A stretch of 64,000 nucleotides of DNA. It comes from Flaviramulus basaltis. Lineage in GTDB: Bacteria; Bacteroidota; Bacteroidia; Flavobacteriales; Flavobacteriaceae. A program made the position numbers and the translations under genes. The notes under the pieces are model-generated. The model did no database searches. It worked only from the letters and a program-made list of their open reading frames with translations, and was not told the DNA's origin. Shown piece after piece: positions 54,005 to 63,923 of the stretch; position 1 is the stretch's first letter, and each line of letters starts with the position of its first letter. The stretch lies in contig NZ_FPKV01000003.1 in the NCBI RefSeq assembly GCF_900114265.1, forward strand, positions 372,001-436,000, read 5' to 3'.

Positions 54005-56641
54005 ATGCAAATTCCAGCAAAATATGATGCAAGTCAGGTAGAAAATAAGTGGTACAACTACTGGATGAAACATAATTATTTTCATTCAGAGCCAGATGAA
54101 AGAGAACCTTACACCATTGTAATACCTCCTCCAAACGTAACGGGAGTACTGCATATGGGGCATATGCTTAATAATACAATACAAGATGTATTAATACGTC
54201 GTGCACGTTTATTAGGAAAAAATGCTTGTTGGGTACCTGGTACAGACCATGCTTCTATTGCTACAGAAGCAAAGGTTGTTGCTAAGTTAAAGGAACAAGG
54301 AATTGATAAAAACGATTTAACTCGTGATGAATTTTTAGCGCACGCATGGGATTGGACACATGAATATGGAGGCGTTATTCTTCAACAACTTAAAAAATTA
54401 GGTTGTTCATGTGATTGGGATAGAACCAAATTCACCATGGATGATGATATGAGTGAAGCGGTAATTAAAGTTTTTGTTGATTTATACGAAAAAGGCTTAA
54501 TTTATCGTGGTTACCGTATGGTGAACTGGGATCCTGAGGCAAAAACAACGCTTTCTGATGAAGAAGTAATTCATGAAGAACGTCAAGGAAACCTTTATTA
54601 TTTACAATATAAAATAGAAGGAAGCAATGATACTTTAACCATTGCAACCACACGTCCTGAAACTATTTTTGGTGATACTGCAATATGTATAAATCCTAAT
54701 GATGAACGTTTTTCTAACTTACGTGGAAAAAAAGCCATCGTTCCAATTTGTAACCGAGTAATTCCAATAATTGAAGACGAATATGTAGATATGGAATTTG
54801 GTACAGGTTGTTTAAAAGTTACACCTGCACACGATGAGAATGATAAAAATCTTGGCGATAAGCACAAGCTAGAAGTTATCGATATATTTAATGAAGATGC
54901 TTCTTTAAATAGTTTTGGCTTGCATTATCAAGGTAAAGACCGTTTTGTTGTACGTAAAGAGATTACCAAAGAATTAGAAGAAAAAGGGTTTTTGGTTAAA
55001 ACTGAAACGCATATTAATAAAGTAGGAACTTCTGAAAGAACAAAAGCAGTTATAGAACCACGATTAAGTGATCAATGGTTTTTAAAAATGGAAGATCTTG
55101 TAAAACCAGCTATTAAATCGGTTTTAGGTGATAACCCGGAAATTAACTTATTCCCTAAAAAGTTTGAGAATACATACAGACATTGGATGGAGAATATTCG
55201 CGATTGGAATATTTCGCGTCAATTGATGTGGGGACAGCAAATTCCAGCTTATTATTATGGTGATGGAAAAGAAGATTTTGTAGTTGCAGAAAGTATAGAG
55301 GAAGCTTTAGAAAAGGCGAAATCAAAAACAAAAAACTCACAATTAACAACTAGTGATTTAACTCAAGATAAAGACGCACTAGATACGTGGTTTTCATCTT
55401 GGTTATGGCCAATGAGTGTTTTTGATGGTATTAGAAACCCTGAAAACGAAGAAATAAAATACTATTATCCAACCAACGATTTGGTAACAGGACCAGATAT
55501 TTTATTCTTTTGGGTAGCACGTATGATTATTGCAGGTTACGAATACAAAGACGAAAAACCGTTTAATAATGTGTACTTAACAGGTTTGGTGCGCGACAAA
55601 CAACGTCGTAAAATGAGTAAATCTCTAGGGAATTCTCCAGATGCTTTAAAACTTATTGATGATTATAGCGCCGATGGTGTTCGTGTTGGTTTACTTTTAA
55701 GTTCTGCTGCCGGAAACGATTTAATGTTTGACGAAGCGCTTTGCCAACAAGGAAAAGGTTTTAGTAACAAAATTTGGAATGCTTATCGTTTAATAGATGG
55801 TTGGGAAATTGATGACACTATTAATCAACCAAAAGCAAGTAAAATTGCCATTGAGTGGTATGAATCTAAGTTTCAAAAAGCTTTAATTGAAATTGAAGAC
55901 CATTTTAGTAAATACCGTTTAAGTGATGCTTTAATGGCAACTTACAAGCTAATTATGGATGATTTTTCGTCTTGGTTACTAGAAATTGTAAAACCAGCAT
56001 ATCAAAAACCTGTAGATGTTAAAACTTACAAGTCTTTAATTGAAGCTTTTGAAAATAACTTAAAGATTTTACATCCGTTTATGCCATTTTTAACAGAGGA
56101 TATTTGGCATTACATAAAAGATAGAACTCCAGAAGAAGCTTTAATTGTTTCAAAATGGCCAGAAAATAAGGCGATTAATGAGAACTTAATTTTAGAGTTT
56201 GATTTTGCTTCAGAAGTTGTTTCAGGAATTCGAACTATTAGGAAAGAAAAGAATATTGCTTTTAAAGATGCTATTTCATTTTCAATAATTAACAATGAAA
56301 AAGCTAATACCACTTTTGATGCTGTTATTGCTAAACTAGGGAATTTAGAGAATTTAGAATATGTTACAGAAGCTATTGATGGCGCTTTAACTTTTAGAGT
56401 AAAATCTAATGAATACTTTATTCCAATGGCAGGAAGTATTGACATTGAAGCTGAAATTATAAAGCTAACCGAAGAGTTAAATTATACCGAAGGCTTTTTA
56501 AAATCTGTGCAAAAGAAGCTGTCTAACGAACGTTTTGTTGCTGGTGCTCCAGAACAAGTGGTAGCAAGCGAAAAGAAAAAAGAAGCAGATGCTTTAGCAA
56601 AAATTGAAACGCTTAAAGCTAGTTTGGCTAGTTTGGGTTAG
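54005..56641 (+). CDS. valS: Valyl-tRNA synthetase
   Basis: This 878-residue class Ia synthetase charges tRNA-Val. The HIGH motif is HMGH in [10 protein letters not shown], the KMSKS motif is [10 protein letters not shown], and the editing domain contains [13 protein letters not shown]. The C-terminal coiled coil of about 60 residues that clamps tRNA ([19 protein letters not shown]) is present, and the WVPGTDHA block follows HIGH. The start at 54005 is chosen because the upstream TTG lies in the -7 box. Module 2 begins just after its stop. Confidence 0.98.
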   Translation: MQIPAKYDASQVENKWYNYWMKHNYFHSEPDEREPYTIVIPPPNVTGVLHMGHMLNNTIQDVLIRRARLLGKNACWVPGTDHASIATEAKVVAKLKEQGIDKNDLTRDEFLAHAWDWTHEYGGVILQQLKKLGCSCDWDRTKFTMDDDMSEAVIKVFVDLYEKGLIYRGYRMVNWDPEAKTTLSDEEVIHEERQGNLYYLQYKIEGSNDTLTIATTRPETIFGDTAICINPNDERFSNLRGKKAIVPICNRVIPIIEDEYVDMEFGTGCLKVTPAHDENDKNLGDKHKLEVIDIFNEDASLNSFGLHYQGKDRFVVRKEITKELEEKGFLVKTETHINKVGTSERTKAVIEPRLSDQWFLKMEDLVKPAIKSVLGDNPEINLFPKKFENTYRHWMENIRDWNISRQLMWGQQIPAYYYGDGKEDFVVAESIEEALEKAKSKTKNSQLTTSDLTQDKDALDTWFSSWLWPMSVFDGIRNPENEEIKYYYPTNDLVTGPDILFFWVARMIIAGYEYKDEKPFNNVYLTGLVRDKQRRKMSKSLGNSPDALKLIDDYSADGVRVGLLLSSAAGNDLMFDEALCQQGKGFSNKIWNAYRLIDGWEIDDTINQPKASKIAIEWYESKFQKALIEIEDHFSKYRLSDALMATYKLIMDDFSSWLLEIVKPAYQKPVDVKTYKSLIEAFENNLKILHPFMPFLTEDIWHYIKDRTPEEALIVSKWPENKAINENLILEFDFASEVVSGIRTIRKEKNIAFKDAISFSIINNEKANTTFDAVIAKLGNLENLEYVTEAIDGALTFRVKSNEYFIPMAGSIDIEAEIIKLTEELNYTEGFLKSVQKKLSNERFVAGAPEQVVASEKKKEADALAKIETLKASLASLG

Positions 56642-56650
56642 TATTTTGAG

Positions 56651-56799
56651 TTATTGTTTACGGTTTTGTATATAATTAGTGGCGTGTTTAAGCAACTAAT
56701 TTAGTAAACAAAAACGGAATAGAAAATCCGCGAGGATTTTCGTAAGCAAGCTAGAACAGAGCAAGAGCAATTAATTATACACGGTGTTAGGCATAGTTA
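56651..56799. repeat. Left boundary element of accessory module 2 (attC-like)
   Basis: The element contains CGGTTTTGTATA (56661-56672), a GAAAATCC-GCGA-GGATTTTC hairpin with GCGAGGATTTTC at 56730-56741, and TAATTATACACGG near its end. GTTAGGC (56786-56792, an exact GTTRRRY core) and TAGTTAT follow. The two ends can pair (GTATATAATTAG with the complement of TAATTATACAC). The final TTA is the stop codon of the HEPN gene. The same strings recur in order at 35997-36134. Confidence 0.75.
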
Positions 56800-57399
56800 T
56801 TTTAAACTTTTAATCAATAAATCTAAATCAGAGATTGGTGGAAGTATGTTAAGATTTATATTATTCCTTTGTGTAACTAAATCGATTTGATTTTGGGCAC
56901 TTATTGTTGAATGGGCTATTGAGCCACGTTGAGCTCCAAAACTATCCATTGTGCTCAACCAAGCATTATCCAAATCACTTTCTTCGACACCAACCGGAAG
57001 TAACATTTTATATAAATGCTCTGATTTTATTCCGTGATTTGACCCTAGCTTATTAATAAAATGTCTTACTACTTTATTTACACGAAAGTCAAATTTTAAT
57101 TTATCAACTTTTTGAATACGGTCCCAATTAATTTCGTCAGCACAAAAAGACATTACAGCTAAAAGGCAGTTACTTTTCTTTCTTCCAATTATCCAATCAT
57201 CAAACGCTTTTTCAATTTTTTGCAATGCAACATCCTCAAAATATGACTCAATTTCAGCGTGTACCAAAAGCACATAACTCCTAATTAAATCAGATTCTTT
57301 CTTTGTATAGTTACCAGAAATCTTTACAATTGGTAGTAGATTTGTTTCAAGAGAATTTATCCTAGATACCAAACGAATATATCTTTTAGAATTTGCCAT
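56797..57399 (-). CDS. HEPN-domain protein, MAE_28990-like
   Basis: This 200-residue all-helical protein has the HEPN ribonuclease motif RGSIAH (Arg158-x4-His163) after helices that include SYVLLVHAEIESYFEDVAL. It resembles the RiboL-PSP/MAE_28990-type HEPN proteins found in defence and toxin loci. Its ATG follows the TAG stop of the DUF262 gene with no spacer, so the two are co-translated. An RNA-cutting effector controlled by the DUF262 partner is the likely role, but this is inference. Its stop lies in the boundary element. Confidence 0.78.
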   Translation of the reverse strand: MANSKRYIRLVSRINSLETNLLPIVKISGNYTKKESDLIRSYVLLVHAEIESYFEDVALQKIEKAFDDWIIGRKKSNCLLAVMSFCADEINWDRIQKVDKLKFDFRVNKVVRHFINKLGSNHGIKSEHLYKMLLPVGVEESDLDNAWLSTMDSFGAQRGSIAHSTISAQNQIDLVTQRNNINLNILPPISDLDLLIKSLK

Positions 57400-58626
57400 C
57401 TACATTTCTTCAATCAAAAACAAACCATTTTCATATAATGGAACATCAATTGTAACATCTAAAATATTCGATAAAGCTTGACCCCAAGTAGTAAGTCTTT
57501 TGAACGTGTTCTCCATACTTTTAGTTGTATGTTCAAATGATTCTAAAAAATCTGAATCATTTTCACATAAGTTTTTAAATGAAGTCAATATTTCATCACC
57601 TTTATTTTTAGCTTCATTTAATATATCTTCATTACTAAAGTAATAAACCATAATATCGAATACTGCTCTGTTGAAATTGCCTTGAAAGGAATTTCCATTC
57701 CATTTACTAAAAGCCTTTTTTGAATCACCATACATAGTTATAACAAAGTCAATTGCGTCATTTAATAATTGTGCATCTTTTCTTATGACCTCCTCTTTTT
57801 TATGCCATAAATCATTTAATTGTTTAACAGTGTTATCAAAGTGTTTTTTAAGATTTCCATCATAAAATGGCAAAAAATATTTGTTTGCAAAATATCGAAT
57901 AACAATCTCGACATCCCTCATTCTATAGTCAGGTTTCTTCAGGTTTAACATTAATTTTATTTGCTCACTTTCTATTGAGAACTCATCTGCAAAATCAATA
58001 AATGGGCCAGGATGAAGTGCTTGTCTTAATTCTTGAGGACTTAATTTGATACTTCCAGTATTTAATCGAAGAAAGACAGTAAAGAGAAACTCTTCATTTG
58101 GCCAATTTTTCAAAACTACTGTCCGGATACTTTGGTTCTCAATTTGTATTAATTCTTCAGAAAATTGAGACTCATCTCTCAAATTTTTGTAAGTCTTGCC
58201 ATTTAAATGTGTTAGAATTTCTAAACCAGAAAGTTTTAATGGGACAAATTCATCGTCCTTTTTTATTGAGAAGAATCTTCGAATAGTTAATAATCTTTGT
58301 TTACCGTCTATGACAATATATTTCCCTCTTGAATTCGTTTTTTCAGCTAAAATAATTTGGGGAATAGGTAATCCTAAAATCAAAGATTCTATAAACTTAC
58401 TTTTAGCTTGATTAGACCAAGCGTCCCTCCTCTGGAATTTAGGGAATAAATCAATATTATTTTTTAACAATTGAGAGTTAATAGTTTCAGCAGTCCAATC
58501 TGTTCCCCAAATTACGGCTTGACTAAAAGTTGATACATCTTGTAATATATCATCCTCATTTTCTGTACCTACGTCTTCAATATTTTCGAAGAGTGATTCG
58601 TTTATTTCTTCTTTACTTTCTATCAT
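57400..58626 (-). CDS. DUF262 (GmrSD N-terminal/ParB-like) protein
   Basis: This 408-residue protein has the DUF262 hallmarks: FPKFQRRDAWSNQAKSKFIE, SLILGLPIPQI and the nucleotide/nuclease motif IDGKQRLLTI (Asp107-Gly-Lys-Gln-Arg111; most members have DGQQR). FLRLNTGSIKLSPQELR follows. No DUF1524 HNH nuclease domain is seen in the C-terminal half, so it is not a complete GmrSD. It is coupled to the HEPN gene with no spacer. A restriction-like or toxin-control function is likely; the ligand is unknown. Confidence 0.85.
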   Translation of the reverse strand: MIESKEEINESLFENIEDVGTENEDDILQDVSTFSQAVIWGTDWTAETINSQLLKNNIDLFPKFQRRDAWSNQAKSKFIESLILGLPIPQIILAEKTNSRGKYIVIDGKQRLLTIRRFFSIKKDDEFVPLKLSGLEILTHLNGKTYKNLRDESQFSEELIQIENQSIRTVVLKNWPNEEFLFTVFLRLNTGSIKLSPQELRQALHPGPFIDFADEFSIESEQIKLMLNLKKPDYRMRDVEIVIRYFANKYFLPFYDGNLKKHFDNTVKQLNDLWHKKEEVIRKDAQLLNDAIDFVITMYGDSKKAFSKWNGNSFQGNFNRAVFDIMVYYFSNEDILNEAKNKGDEILTSFKNLCENDSDFLESFEHTTKSMENTFKRLTTWGQALSNILDVTIDVPLYENGLFLIEEM

Positions 58627-58640
58627 TTTATTTTTTTAAT

Positions 58641-58724
58641 TATGCCTAAATACTTGACATGAAATCGTTTTATTGTTTTATATCTAATGTAAACGAAGTT
58701 ATCATTTTTTTCTGACAAAGTCAA
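58641..58724. repeat. Right boundary element of accessory module 2
   Basis: The element begins TATGCCTAA, the exact complement of TTAGGCATA at 56787-56795. It continues with TTGACATGAAATCGTTTTATTG, GTAAACGAAGTTATC (58689-58703) and AAAGTCAA (58717-58724). It aligns base by base with 36795-36873 at most positions. Confidence 0.74.
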
Positions 58725-58729
58725 TTCAT

Positions 58730-58766
58730 AAAAAAAAACCACCTTGTTTTTACAAAGTGGTTTTTT
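58730..58766 (-). terminator. Terminator after the FKBP gene
   Basis: The stem AACCAC-C-TTG / CAA-A-GTGGTT (one mismatch) with loop TTTTTA is flanked by long A and T tracts. It lies 20 bases beyond the stop of the FKBP gene on its strand. Confidence 0.85.
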
Positions 58767-58785
58767 ATGATAATTAATTTTTAAA

Positions 58786-59235
58786 CTAGTTTACCGAAAT
58801 AAGATTTATATCAAAAATTAAAACAGACCCTCCTGGTATTCCGTTATAATTATTGTTTCCGTAGGCTAGATGCGCTGGAATTAAAAGCATACCGCTTCCA
58901 CCTTCATTAAAATAGGTGATACCTTCTGTCCAACCCGTAATAACTTGTTGCAAATTAAATGATATGCCTTCTGCATCACTTTGGTCGAATACAGAACCAT
59001 TAGTGAAATAGCCTTTGTAAGCAACAGTAACATTACTATTTATATTTGGTTGTGCACCACTACCTTGGTTTTCTATAATATAGTATAATCCAGAATCACT
59101 TTTTTCTGCATTTAAGTTATTATCAGTAATATATTCCTGAATATCTTCATCATTTTTATTGACATAATCAATAGAATCATCTTTACCACAAGATGTAAAA
59201 AGAATTAAAGCCATTGCTAATAGTGTGTATTTCAT
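58786..59235 (-). CDS. FKBP-type peptidyl-prolyl isomerase (lipoprotein)
   Basis: This 149-residue lipoprotein (lipobox FTSC, Cys16) has one FKBP domain: VTVAYKGYFTNGSVFDQS, VITGWTEGITYFNEGG and LLIPAHLAYGN. It speeds cis-trans isomerisation of prolyl bonds in envelope proteins. The sequence NNYNGIPGGSVLIFDINLI is the end of the domain. It lies between two near-identical terminators. A TATATTTG box is 18 bases upstream. Confidence 0.94.
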   Translation of the reverse strand: MKYTLLAMALILFTSCGKDDSIDYVNKNDEDIQEYITDNNLNAEKSDSGLYYIIENQGSGAQPNINSNVTVAYKGYFTNGSVFDQSDAEGISFNLQQVITGWTEGITYFNEGGSGMLLIPAHLAYGNNNYNGIPGGSVLIFDINLISVN

Positions 59236-59253
59236 AGTTTGATTTTAAGCTGA

Positions 59254-59261
59254 CAAATATA
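59254..59261 (-). promoter_or_regulatory. Candidate -7 box for the FKBP gene
   Basis: TATATTTG on the minus strand is a full match, 18 bases before the start at 59235. No clear -33 box is found. Confidence 0.4.
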
Positions 59262-59307
59262 ATAACATGGTTTTGCTGATATCCTTTTTTATTGTTAAAA
59301 TCACGCA

Positions 59308-59342
59308 TAAAAAAACCACCTTGTTTTCACAAAGTGGTTTAA
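59308..59342 (-). terminator. Terminator after the ABC/M1 gene
   Basis: The hairpin is nearly the same sequence as that at 58730-58766 (loop base C instead of T), with a T run on the minus strand, 16 bases after the stop at 59358. Confidence 0.85.
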
Positions 59343-59357
59343 TTAAAATATAAAGCA

Positions 59358-62300
59358 TTAGTCTATAACTTCTTCTAAATTGATGAGGTTATCATCTGGT
59401 ATACGATCAATCATTTTGTTATAAGGGTCTATACCTGCTTTAGCTGGTATTTTTGTTGTTATGAAAGTATGAGTTGATTTACCTGGTTTTATCCATAGTT
59501 TTTCCAGTAGTAAAGGCGATTTAATGGTCATGCCATTAGCGTTTTTAGTATCGTTATCAAAAATTCCAATTTCTAATAAATTAGGCTGTTTACCAGTATT
59601 TAAAAGTTTTCCATTACCATCAAAATAGTTTTTAGAACTTTCAACAGTAATAGTGACTTCATATTTATCTTCAGCTAATTTTTTATAAGTGGCTTCAGTT
59701 ACTTTATTTGAGTATAATGTTATTTTTTCAAAACTATCTTCTAAATAATATTTTAAAGAATCTGGTGTTACAGATTTTATATAATCATACCATTCTGTTG
59801 TGGTTGTAAACGGTGCTTCTGGTCTAAATTTCGCAGTTTCAGCATAATTTTTAAATCCTTTATTTAAATTAGATTCACCTATTAAATCTTGTAAACCATA
59901 TAATATAAGACCACCTTTTCTATACCAAACATAGGCTTGATTATCGTTCTCTAATAACGTCTTTTCAAATTTACTCTCATTAGCTCTACTTCTTAAATAC
60001 CTATCTAATTCTTCTTTCAAGAATTTTTGCATGGCATCAACGCCATATTCTTTTTTCATTACCATTAAAGAAGAATATTCTGCCATTGATTCTGATATCT
60101 GATTGGCACCTCGAGTTGCAGATGGTGTTATTTGATGTCCCCACCATTGATGTGCTACTTCGTGAGCTGTAACAGTATAAACATAATCTAAATCATTTGG
60201 ATCACTAAAATCGCCTACCCAACCAAAGCTCTCCGCAAAAGGTACTGTATTAGGAAATGATTGTGCAAATGTTGAATATCTTGGAAATTCTAAAATACGC
60301 ATTTGACGGTATTGATAAGGACCATAATTCTCAGAGAAATAATCCATTGAATGTTTCACGCCTTTTACAAATCGATCTAAATTAATGGTATGTGTTGGAT
60401 GATGAAAAATTTCAATATTAACTTTTTCTCCAGATTTTCCTGTCCATACTTCTCGATGCACTTCATATTCAGCCGATGAGATATTATAGAAGAAATCGAG
60501 TTCGCCTTCCATTTTGTAGGTATAGTATTTTCTACCATTTTCTTCCCATTCTTTTTGTAAATATCCAGGCATTACTGCAATTTGATTTGGAGCAGTACTT
60601 ACTGTTCCTTCAAAAGTGATATAATCTGCATCATCATTAAAGAGTAAATTGCTTAATCCCCAAGAATCTGTTTGCACTGGTAATTGATAATCTTTTATAG
60701 GTAAGTCGTACTTTTTACGGTCTTGATCACTGGTTAATTCACCTTGTGAATTATAGCCAAAAGATGGAAAAAAATCATTATTTAAAAATGTGCCATTATA
60801 AACAATTGTCGAACCCGTACCTTCATTAGGAAAGCCTTTGTAAGAAGCTGCAACTTCCATTTCTAGTATAATGGTGTCTCTTGGCTTTAATGGGGTATCA
60901 AAAGCATAAATTTCATAGCCATAATCATCATAGCGTTTACCAAGTTTAGGTGATTTTCTACCTAAAGTAAAGGATTTTAATTCTTTTTTCAATAACCCTT
61001 CTGCTCCCCAACTTAGATGTAATGAATCTATTGCTTTGTCTGTTTTATTAACCATAACATATATGGTTTTAATGGTTGCAGAACGCTCTTCTGGAACTAA
61101 ATCAGCAAATACTTTAACATCAATTACTTTTGGTTGAGCTATTTTATCATAATTACTAATTTGTTTTTCATAGTCCGCAGAACCTATTTTTCCAGCTTTT
61201 ACAGTTCGATATTTATTTATTGTTTTTGTGTTATAATTGATAAATGCACCAGAACTAATAAATACGACTAGTAAAATAACAAGTGTGCTTATCGTTCTAA
61301 TATTCAATCGTTCTTTTACCAATTGCCATCTTGCTTTTATACCAGAATCTGTTCCTCTTTTCCAGAATAAATAGCCAATTACTGTTAATACAGCACCACA
61401 GGCCAACCAGTAAGTTCTAAACCAAAAAAGACCTTTTCCAAAATGTCCAAATCCGTTCATGTCAGAAACCGTATAGCTTGGTGCATAACTATATAGGTAG
61501 AGGTTGTTGTCAACATCGGCTAAACTATTTAATCCAAAAAGTAACACCCAAAAAGCAATAGCAATGACATGACCTAGAAATTTTTTTGTAACTAAGGAAT
61601 GTACAAAGAAAGCAAGCATTATAAAGGTGATGTATTTTGGGAATTCAATTAAATATAAATCGGTAAAATACATGTCAAATTCAAAATTAAAATAACCTTT
61701 AATAACTTGGTTAAATACACCACTTATTAAAATCATGTTAACCAAAATGAAACTTACTATAACTAGTGCCAAAAATTTGGATCCATAAACAATTCGATTA
61801 GGTAAAGGGAGCGATCCAAATATCTGATTGTAATTAACATTACGTTCTCTATGTAAAACTTCGCCAGTCATAAAGACTATAAGGATAAATATGAGAATAA
61901 TAAAGGTGAAATCTTTAACCTCTAACATATAATAGGTAAGAGGTAACGATGGGGTTCCATAAATTGGAAATCCATACCACGCATCATAGATCAAAAATGC
62001 AACCGCGGCTATAAGAATCGCTTTAAAAAAATTATCTCTAATGATGTTCTTTAATTCCATAAACGCTAGCGAGAACAATAGCTTTATATTTATGCTATTA
62101 GAAAACACCTGTGTTACCTTTGGTAATTTTGTTAATGCAGCAGAAGGATTAGCTTTATCTAAGTTGTCATTTTTCTTTTTTGAAGTATAATTCTTGTTTA
62201 GGAATTTTGAAAAATCAAATCTAAATAAAGAATAAAGGAACACTAAAAGACCTAGTCCAACCCATAATAAGCGATTCCATATTAACATACCCGCAAAAGG

Positions 62301-63002
62301 AATAGTGAGACTGTTTTGCTCCTCTGGAGTCCAATATCTTATAACATTTTGATATGTACCTAAGCCAAATGGGTCTAAGAGGCTTACTAAATTTTTGTTT
62401 TCTATATCTTGAGTTAAAGTTAAGGTGATTAAATAGGTTATAAATAATAAGGCACCACCAGCATAAGCTAACATTACTTTTTTTGTTAAACTTACTAAGG
62501 CAAAGAAAATACAACCTGAAAAGAAAAAATTAGTCCAATACAGCATGAGTGTTGGTTGGATGTAATGCCATAAATTAAAAGACGTAAAACGTTCTGCTTC
62601 TATGTATCCAGCAATGGGGCCTATAGCAAACCCTATAATCATTCCTAAATGCAAACCAAGGCTAATTAAAAAAAGTATGAACATAGAACCAAAAAACCGA
62701 CCTAAAATGTAACCTTTTTCACTTATTGGATAAGAGAAATAATAGTTTTCAGTTTTGTGTTCAATATCTCTATAAACAGGTACGCCCATAATGGCGCTTG
62801 CCATCATGACACCAAAAATGCTAATAATAGATAACATTCTTGCAATAGCAACAGGCGAGTTAACAAAAACTTTTTCTGATGCAGGTCCGTTTCCGCCAAT
62901 ACAAATTATAAGTCCAAAAATTAGAAGAATACCAAAATACGCCCAAGTTGCAGGTCGTTTTAGTCTGTATTTTATTTCGAATAAGAAAATTTCTTTAAAC
63001 AT
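59358..63002 (-). CDS. ABC-2 permease fused to M1-family aminopeptidase
   Basis: This 1214-residue protein has an N-terminal half with about 12 membrane helices in two ABC-2-type sets (about 15-265 and 315-575). A C-terminal gluzincin domain is on the outer face: HEVAH at residues 947-951, then a Glu after 19 residues (NQISESMAEY). The 19-residue spacing fits this fused subfamily rather than classic M1. The ATPase gene immediately upstream completes the transporter. It may couple export with peptide cleavage; the substrate is unknown. The gene is intact. Confidence 0.92.
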   Translation of the reverse strand: MFKEIFLFEIKYRLKRPATWAYFGILLIFGLIICIGGNGPASEKVFVNSPVAIARMLSIISIFGVMMASAIMGVPVYRDIEHKTENYYFSYPISEKGYILGRFFGSMFILFLISLGLHLGMIIGFAIGPIAGYIEAERFTSFNLWHYIQPTLMLYWTNFFFSGCIFFALVSLTKKVMLAYAGGALLFITYLITLTLTQDIENKNLVSLLDPFGLGTYQNVIRYWTPEEQNSLTIPFAGMLIWNRLLWVGLGLLVFLYSLFRFDFSKFLNKNYTSKKKNDNLDKANPSAALTKLPKVTQVFSNSINIKLLFSLAFMELKNIIRDNFFKAILIAAVAFLIYDAWYGFPIYGTPSLPLTYYMLEVKDFTFIILIFILIVFMTGEVLHRERNVNYNQIFGSLPLPNRIVYGSKFLALVIVSFILVNMILISGVFNQVIKGYFNFEFDMYFTDLYLIEFPKYITFIMLAFFVHSLVTKKFLGHVIAIAFWVLLFGLNSLADVDNNLYLYSYAPSYTVSDMNGFGHFGKGLFWFRTYWLACGAVLTVIGYLFWKRGTDSGIKARWQLVKERLNIRTISTLVILLVVFISSGAFINYNTKTINKYRTVKAGKIGSADYEKQISNYDKIAQPKVIDVKVFADLVPEERSATIKTIYVMVNKTDKAIDSLHLSWGAEGLLKKELKSFTLGRKSPKLGKRYDDYGYEIYAFDTPLKPRDTIILEMEVAASYKGFPNEGTGSTIVYNGTFLNNDFFPSFGYNSQGELTSDQDRKKYDLPIKDYQLPVQTDSWGLSNLLFNDDADYITFEGTVSTAPNQIAVMPGYLQKEWEENGRKYYTYKMEGELDFFYNISSAEYEVHREVWTGKSGEKVNIEIFHHPTHTINLDRFVKGVKHSMDYFSENYGPYQYRQMRILEFPRYSTFAQSFPNTVPFAESFGWVGDFSDPNDLDYVYTVTAHEVAHQWWGHQITPSATRGANQISESMAEYSSLMVMKKEYGVDAMQKFLKEELDRYLRSRANESKFEKTLLENDNQAYVWYRKGGLILYGLQDLIGESNLNKGFKNYAETAKFRPEAPFTTTTEWYDYIKSVTPDSLKYYLEDSFEKITLYSNKVTEATYKKLAEDKYEVTITVESSKNYFDGNGKLLNTGKQPNLLEIGIFDNDTKNANGMTIKSPLLLEKLWIKPGKSTHTFITTKIPAKAGIDPYNKMIDRIPDDNLINLEEVID

Positions 63003-63035
63003 AATTGAATGATTTTAAGTAAAAGAATAAAACAA

Positions 63036-63923
63036 TTATGCAGAAATTGAATTCATACGAGATGTGATTTCAGCAAAATAAACGTCTTCTAAATTAGCTG
63101 TACTAGCCTCAAAAGAAGCATCTGGTTGGTTGTCGCTTAAAACATGTATAACCGTTTGGCCACTTTTAAGTTGTGTAGAAATTACTTGCATTTCAGTTTG
63201 ATAATTTTCTAACTGAGATTTTTCAATTGCTTTTTTCCAAACACGACCTTGAATTTCCTCTGTTATAATACTAGGATTTCCTTTGGCCACAACTTCACCT
63301 AAACAAATAATAGCCATGTTATTGCATAAGTTAGAAATGTCTTCAACAATATGGGTAGAAAGTATTACAATAGTGTTTTCTCCAATTTCACTTAATAAAT
63401 TATGAAAACGCACACGTTCGGCAGGGTCTAATCCGGCAGTTGGTTCATCTACAATAATTAATCTAGGGTCACCAATTAAGGCTTGAGCAATACCAAAGCG
63501 TTGTTTCATTCCTCCAGAATAGGTTCCTAAACTTTTATTTCGAACCTGCCACAAGTTTGTTTTGTTTAATAAAGATTCTACTAAATCTTTACGTTCTCCT
63601 TTATTAGATACACCCTTTAAAGAAGCAATATGATTTAGCATATTATAAGAACTTACTTTAGGATATACACCAAACTCTTGTGGTAAGTAACCAAGAATTT
63701 TTCGCACTTTATCTTTTTCATTTAAAATGTCTATGTCTCCTAACATTACAGATCCAGAATCTGCTTGTTGAAGTGTTGACAGGGTTCTCATTAACGAAGA
63801 TTTACCAGCACCATTTGGTCCTAAAAGACCAAACATTCCTTGAGGAATGTTTAAAGTGACATCTTTTAAAGCTTGAACACCGTTTGAATAGGTCTTGCTT
63901 AAGTTTTTGATTTGTAATTCCAT
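63036..63923 (-). CDS. ABC transporter ATP-binding protein
   Basis: This 295-residue ATPase has a Walker A GPNGAGKSS (residues 35-43), signature YSGGMKQR, Walker B LIIVDEPT and the H-loop ILSTHIVED. The C-terminal extension resembles ATPases of ABC-2 transporters. It lies 33 bases before the permease/M1 fusion gene and surely works with it. Confidence 0.94.
   Translation of the reverse strand: MELQIKNLSKTYSNGVQALKDVTLNIPQGMFGLLGPNGAGKSSLMRTLSTLQQADSGSVMLGDIDILNEKDKVRKILGYLPQEFGVYPKVSSYNMLNHIASLKGVSNKGERKDLVESLLNKTNLWQVRNKSLGTYSGGMKQRFGIAQALIGDPRLIIVDEPTAGLDPAERVRFHNLLSEIGENTIVILSTHIVEDISNLCNNMAIICLGEVVAKGNPSIITEEIQGRVWKKAIEKSQLENYQTEMQVISTQLKSGQTVIHVLSDNQPDASFEASTANLEDVYFAEITSRMNSISA

Noticed and set aside
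57400-58626. Complete GmrSD type IV restriction enzyme
   Set aside because: The DUF262 half is clear, but no DUF1524 HNH motif occurs in this protein or its partner.
35958-58724. The region between both modules as one large mobile island
   Set aside because: The 20 kb between the modules is ordinary housekeeping sequence with no integrase or transposase; the two modules are separate small insertions.
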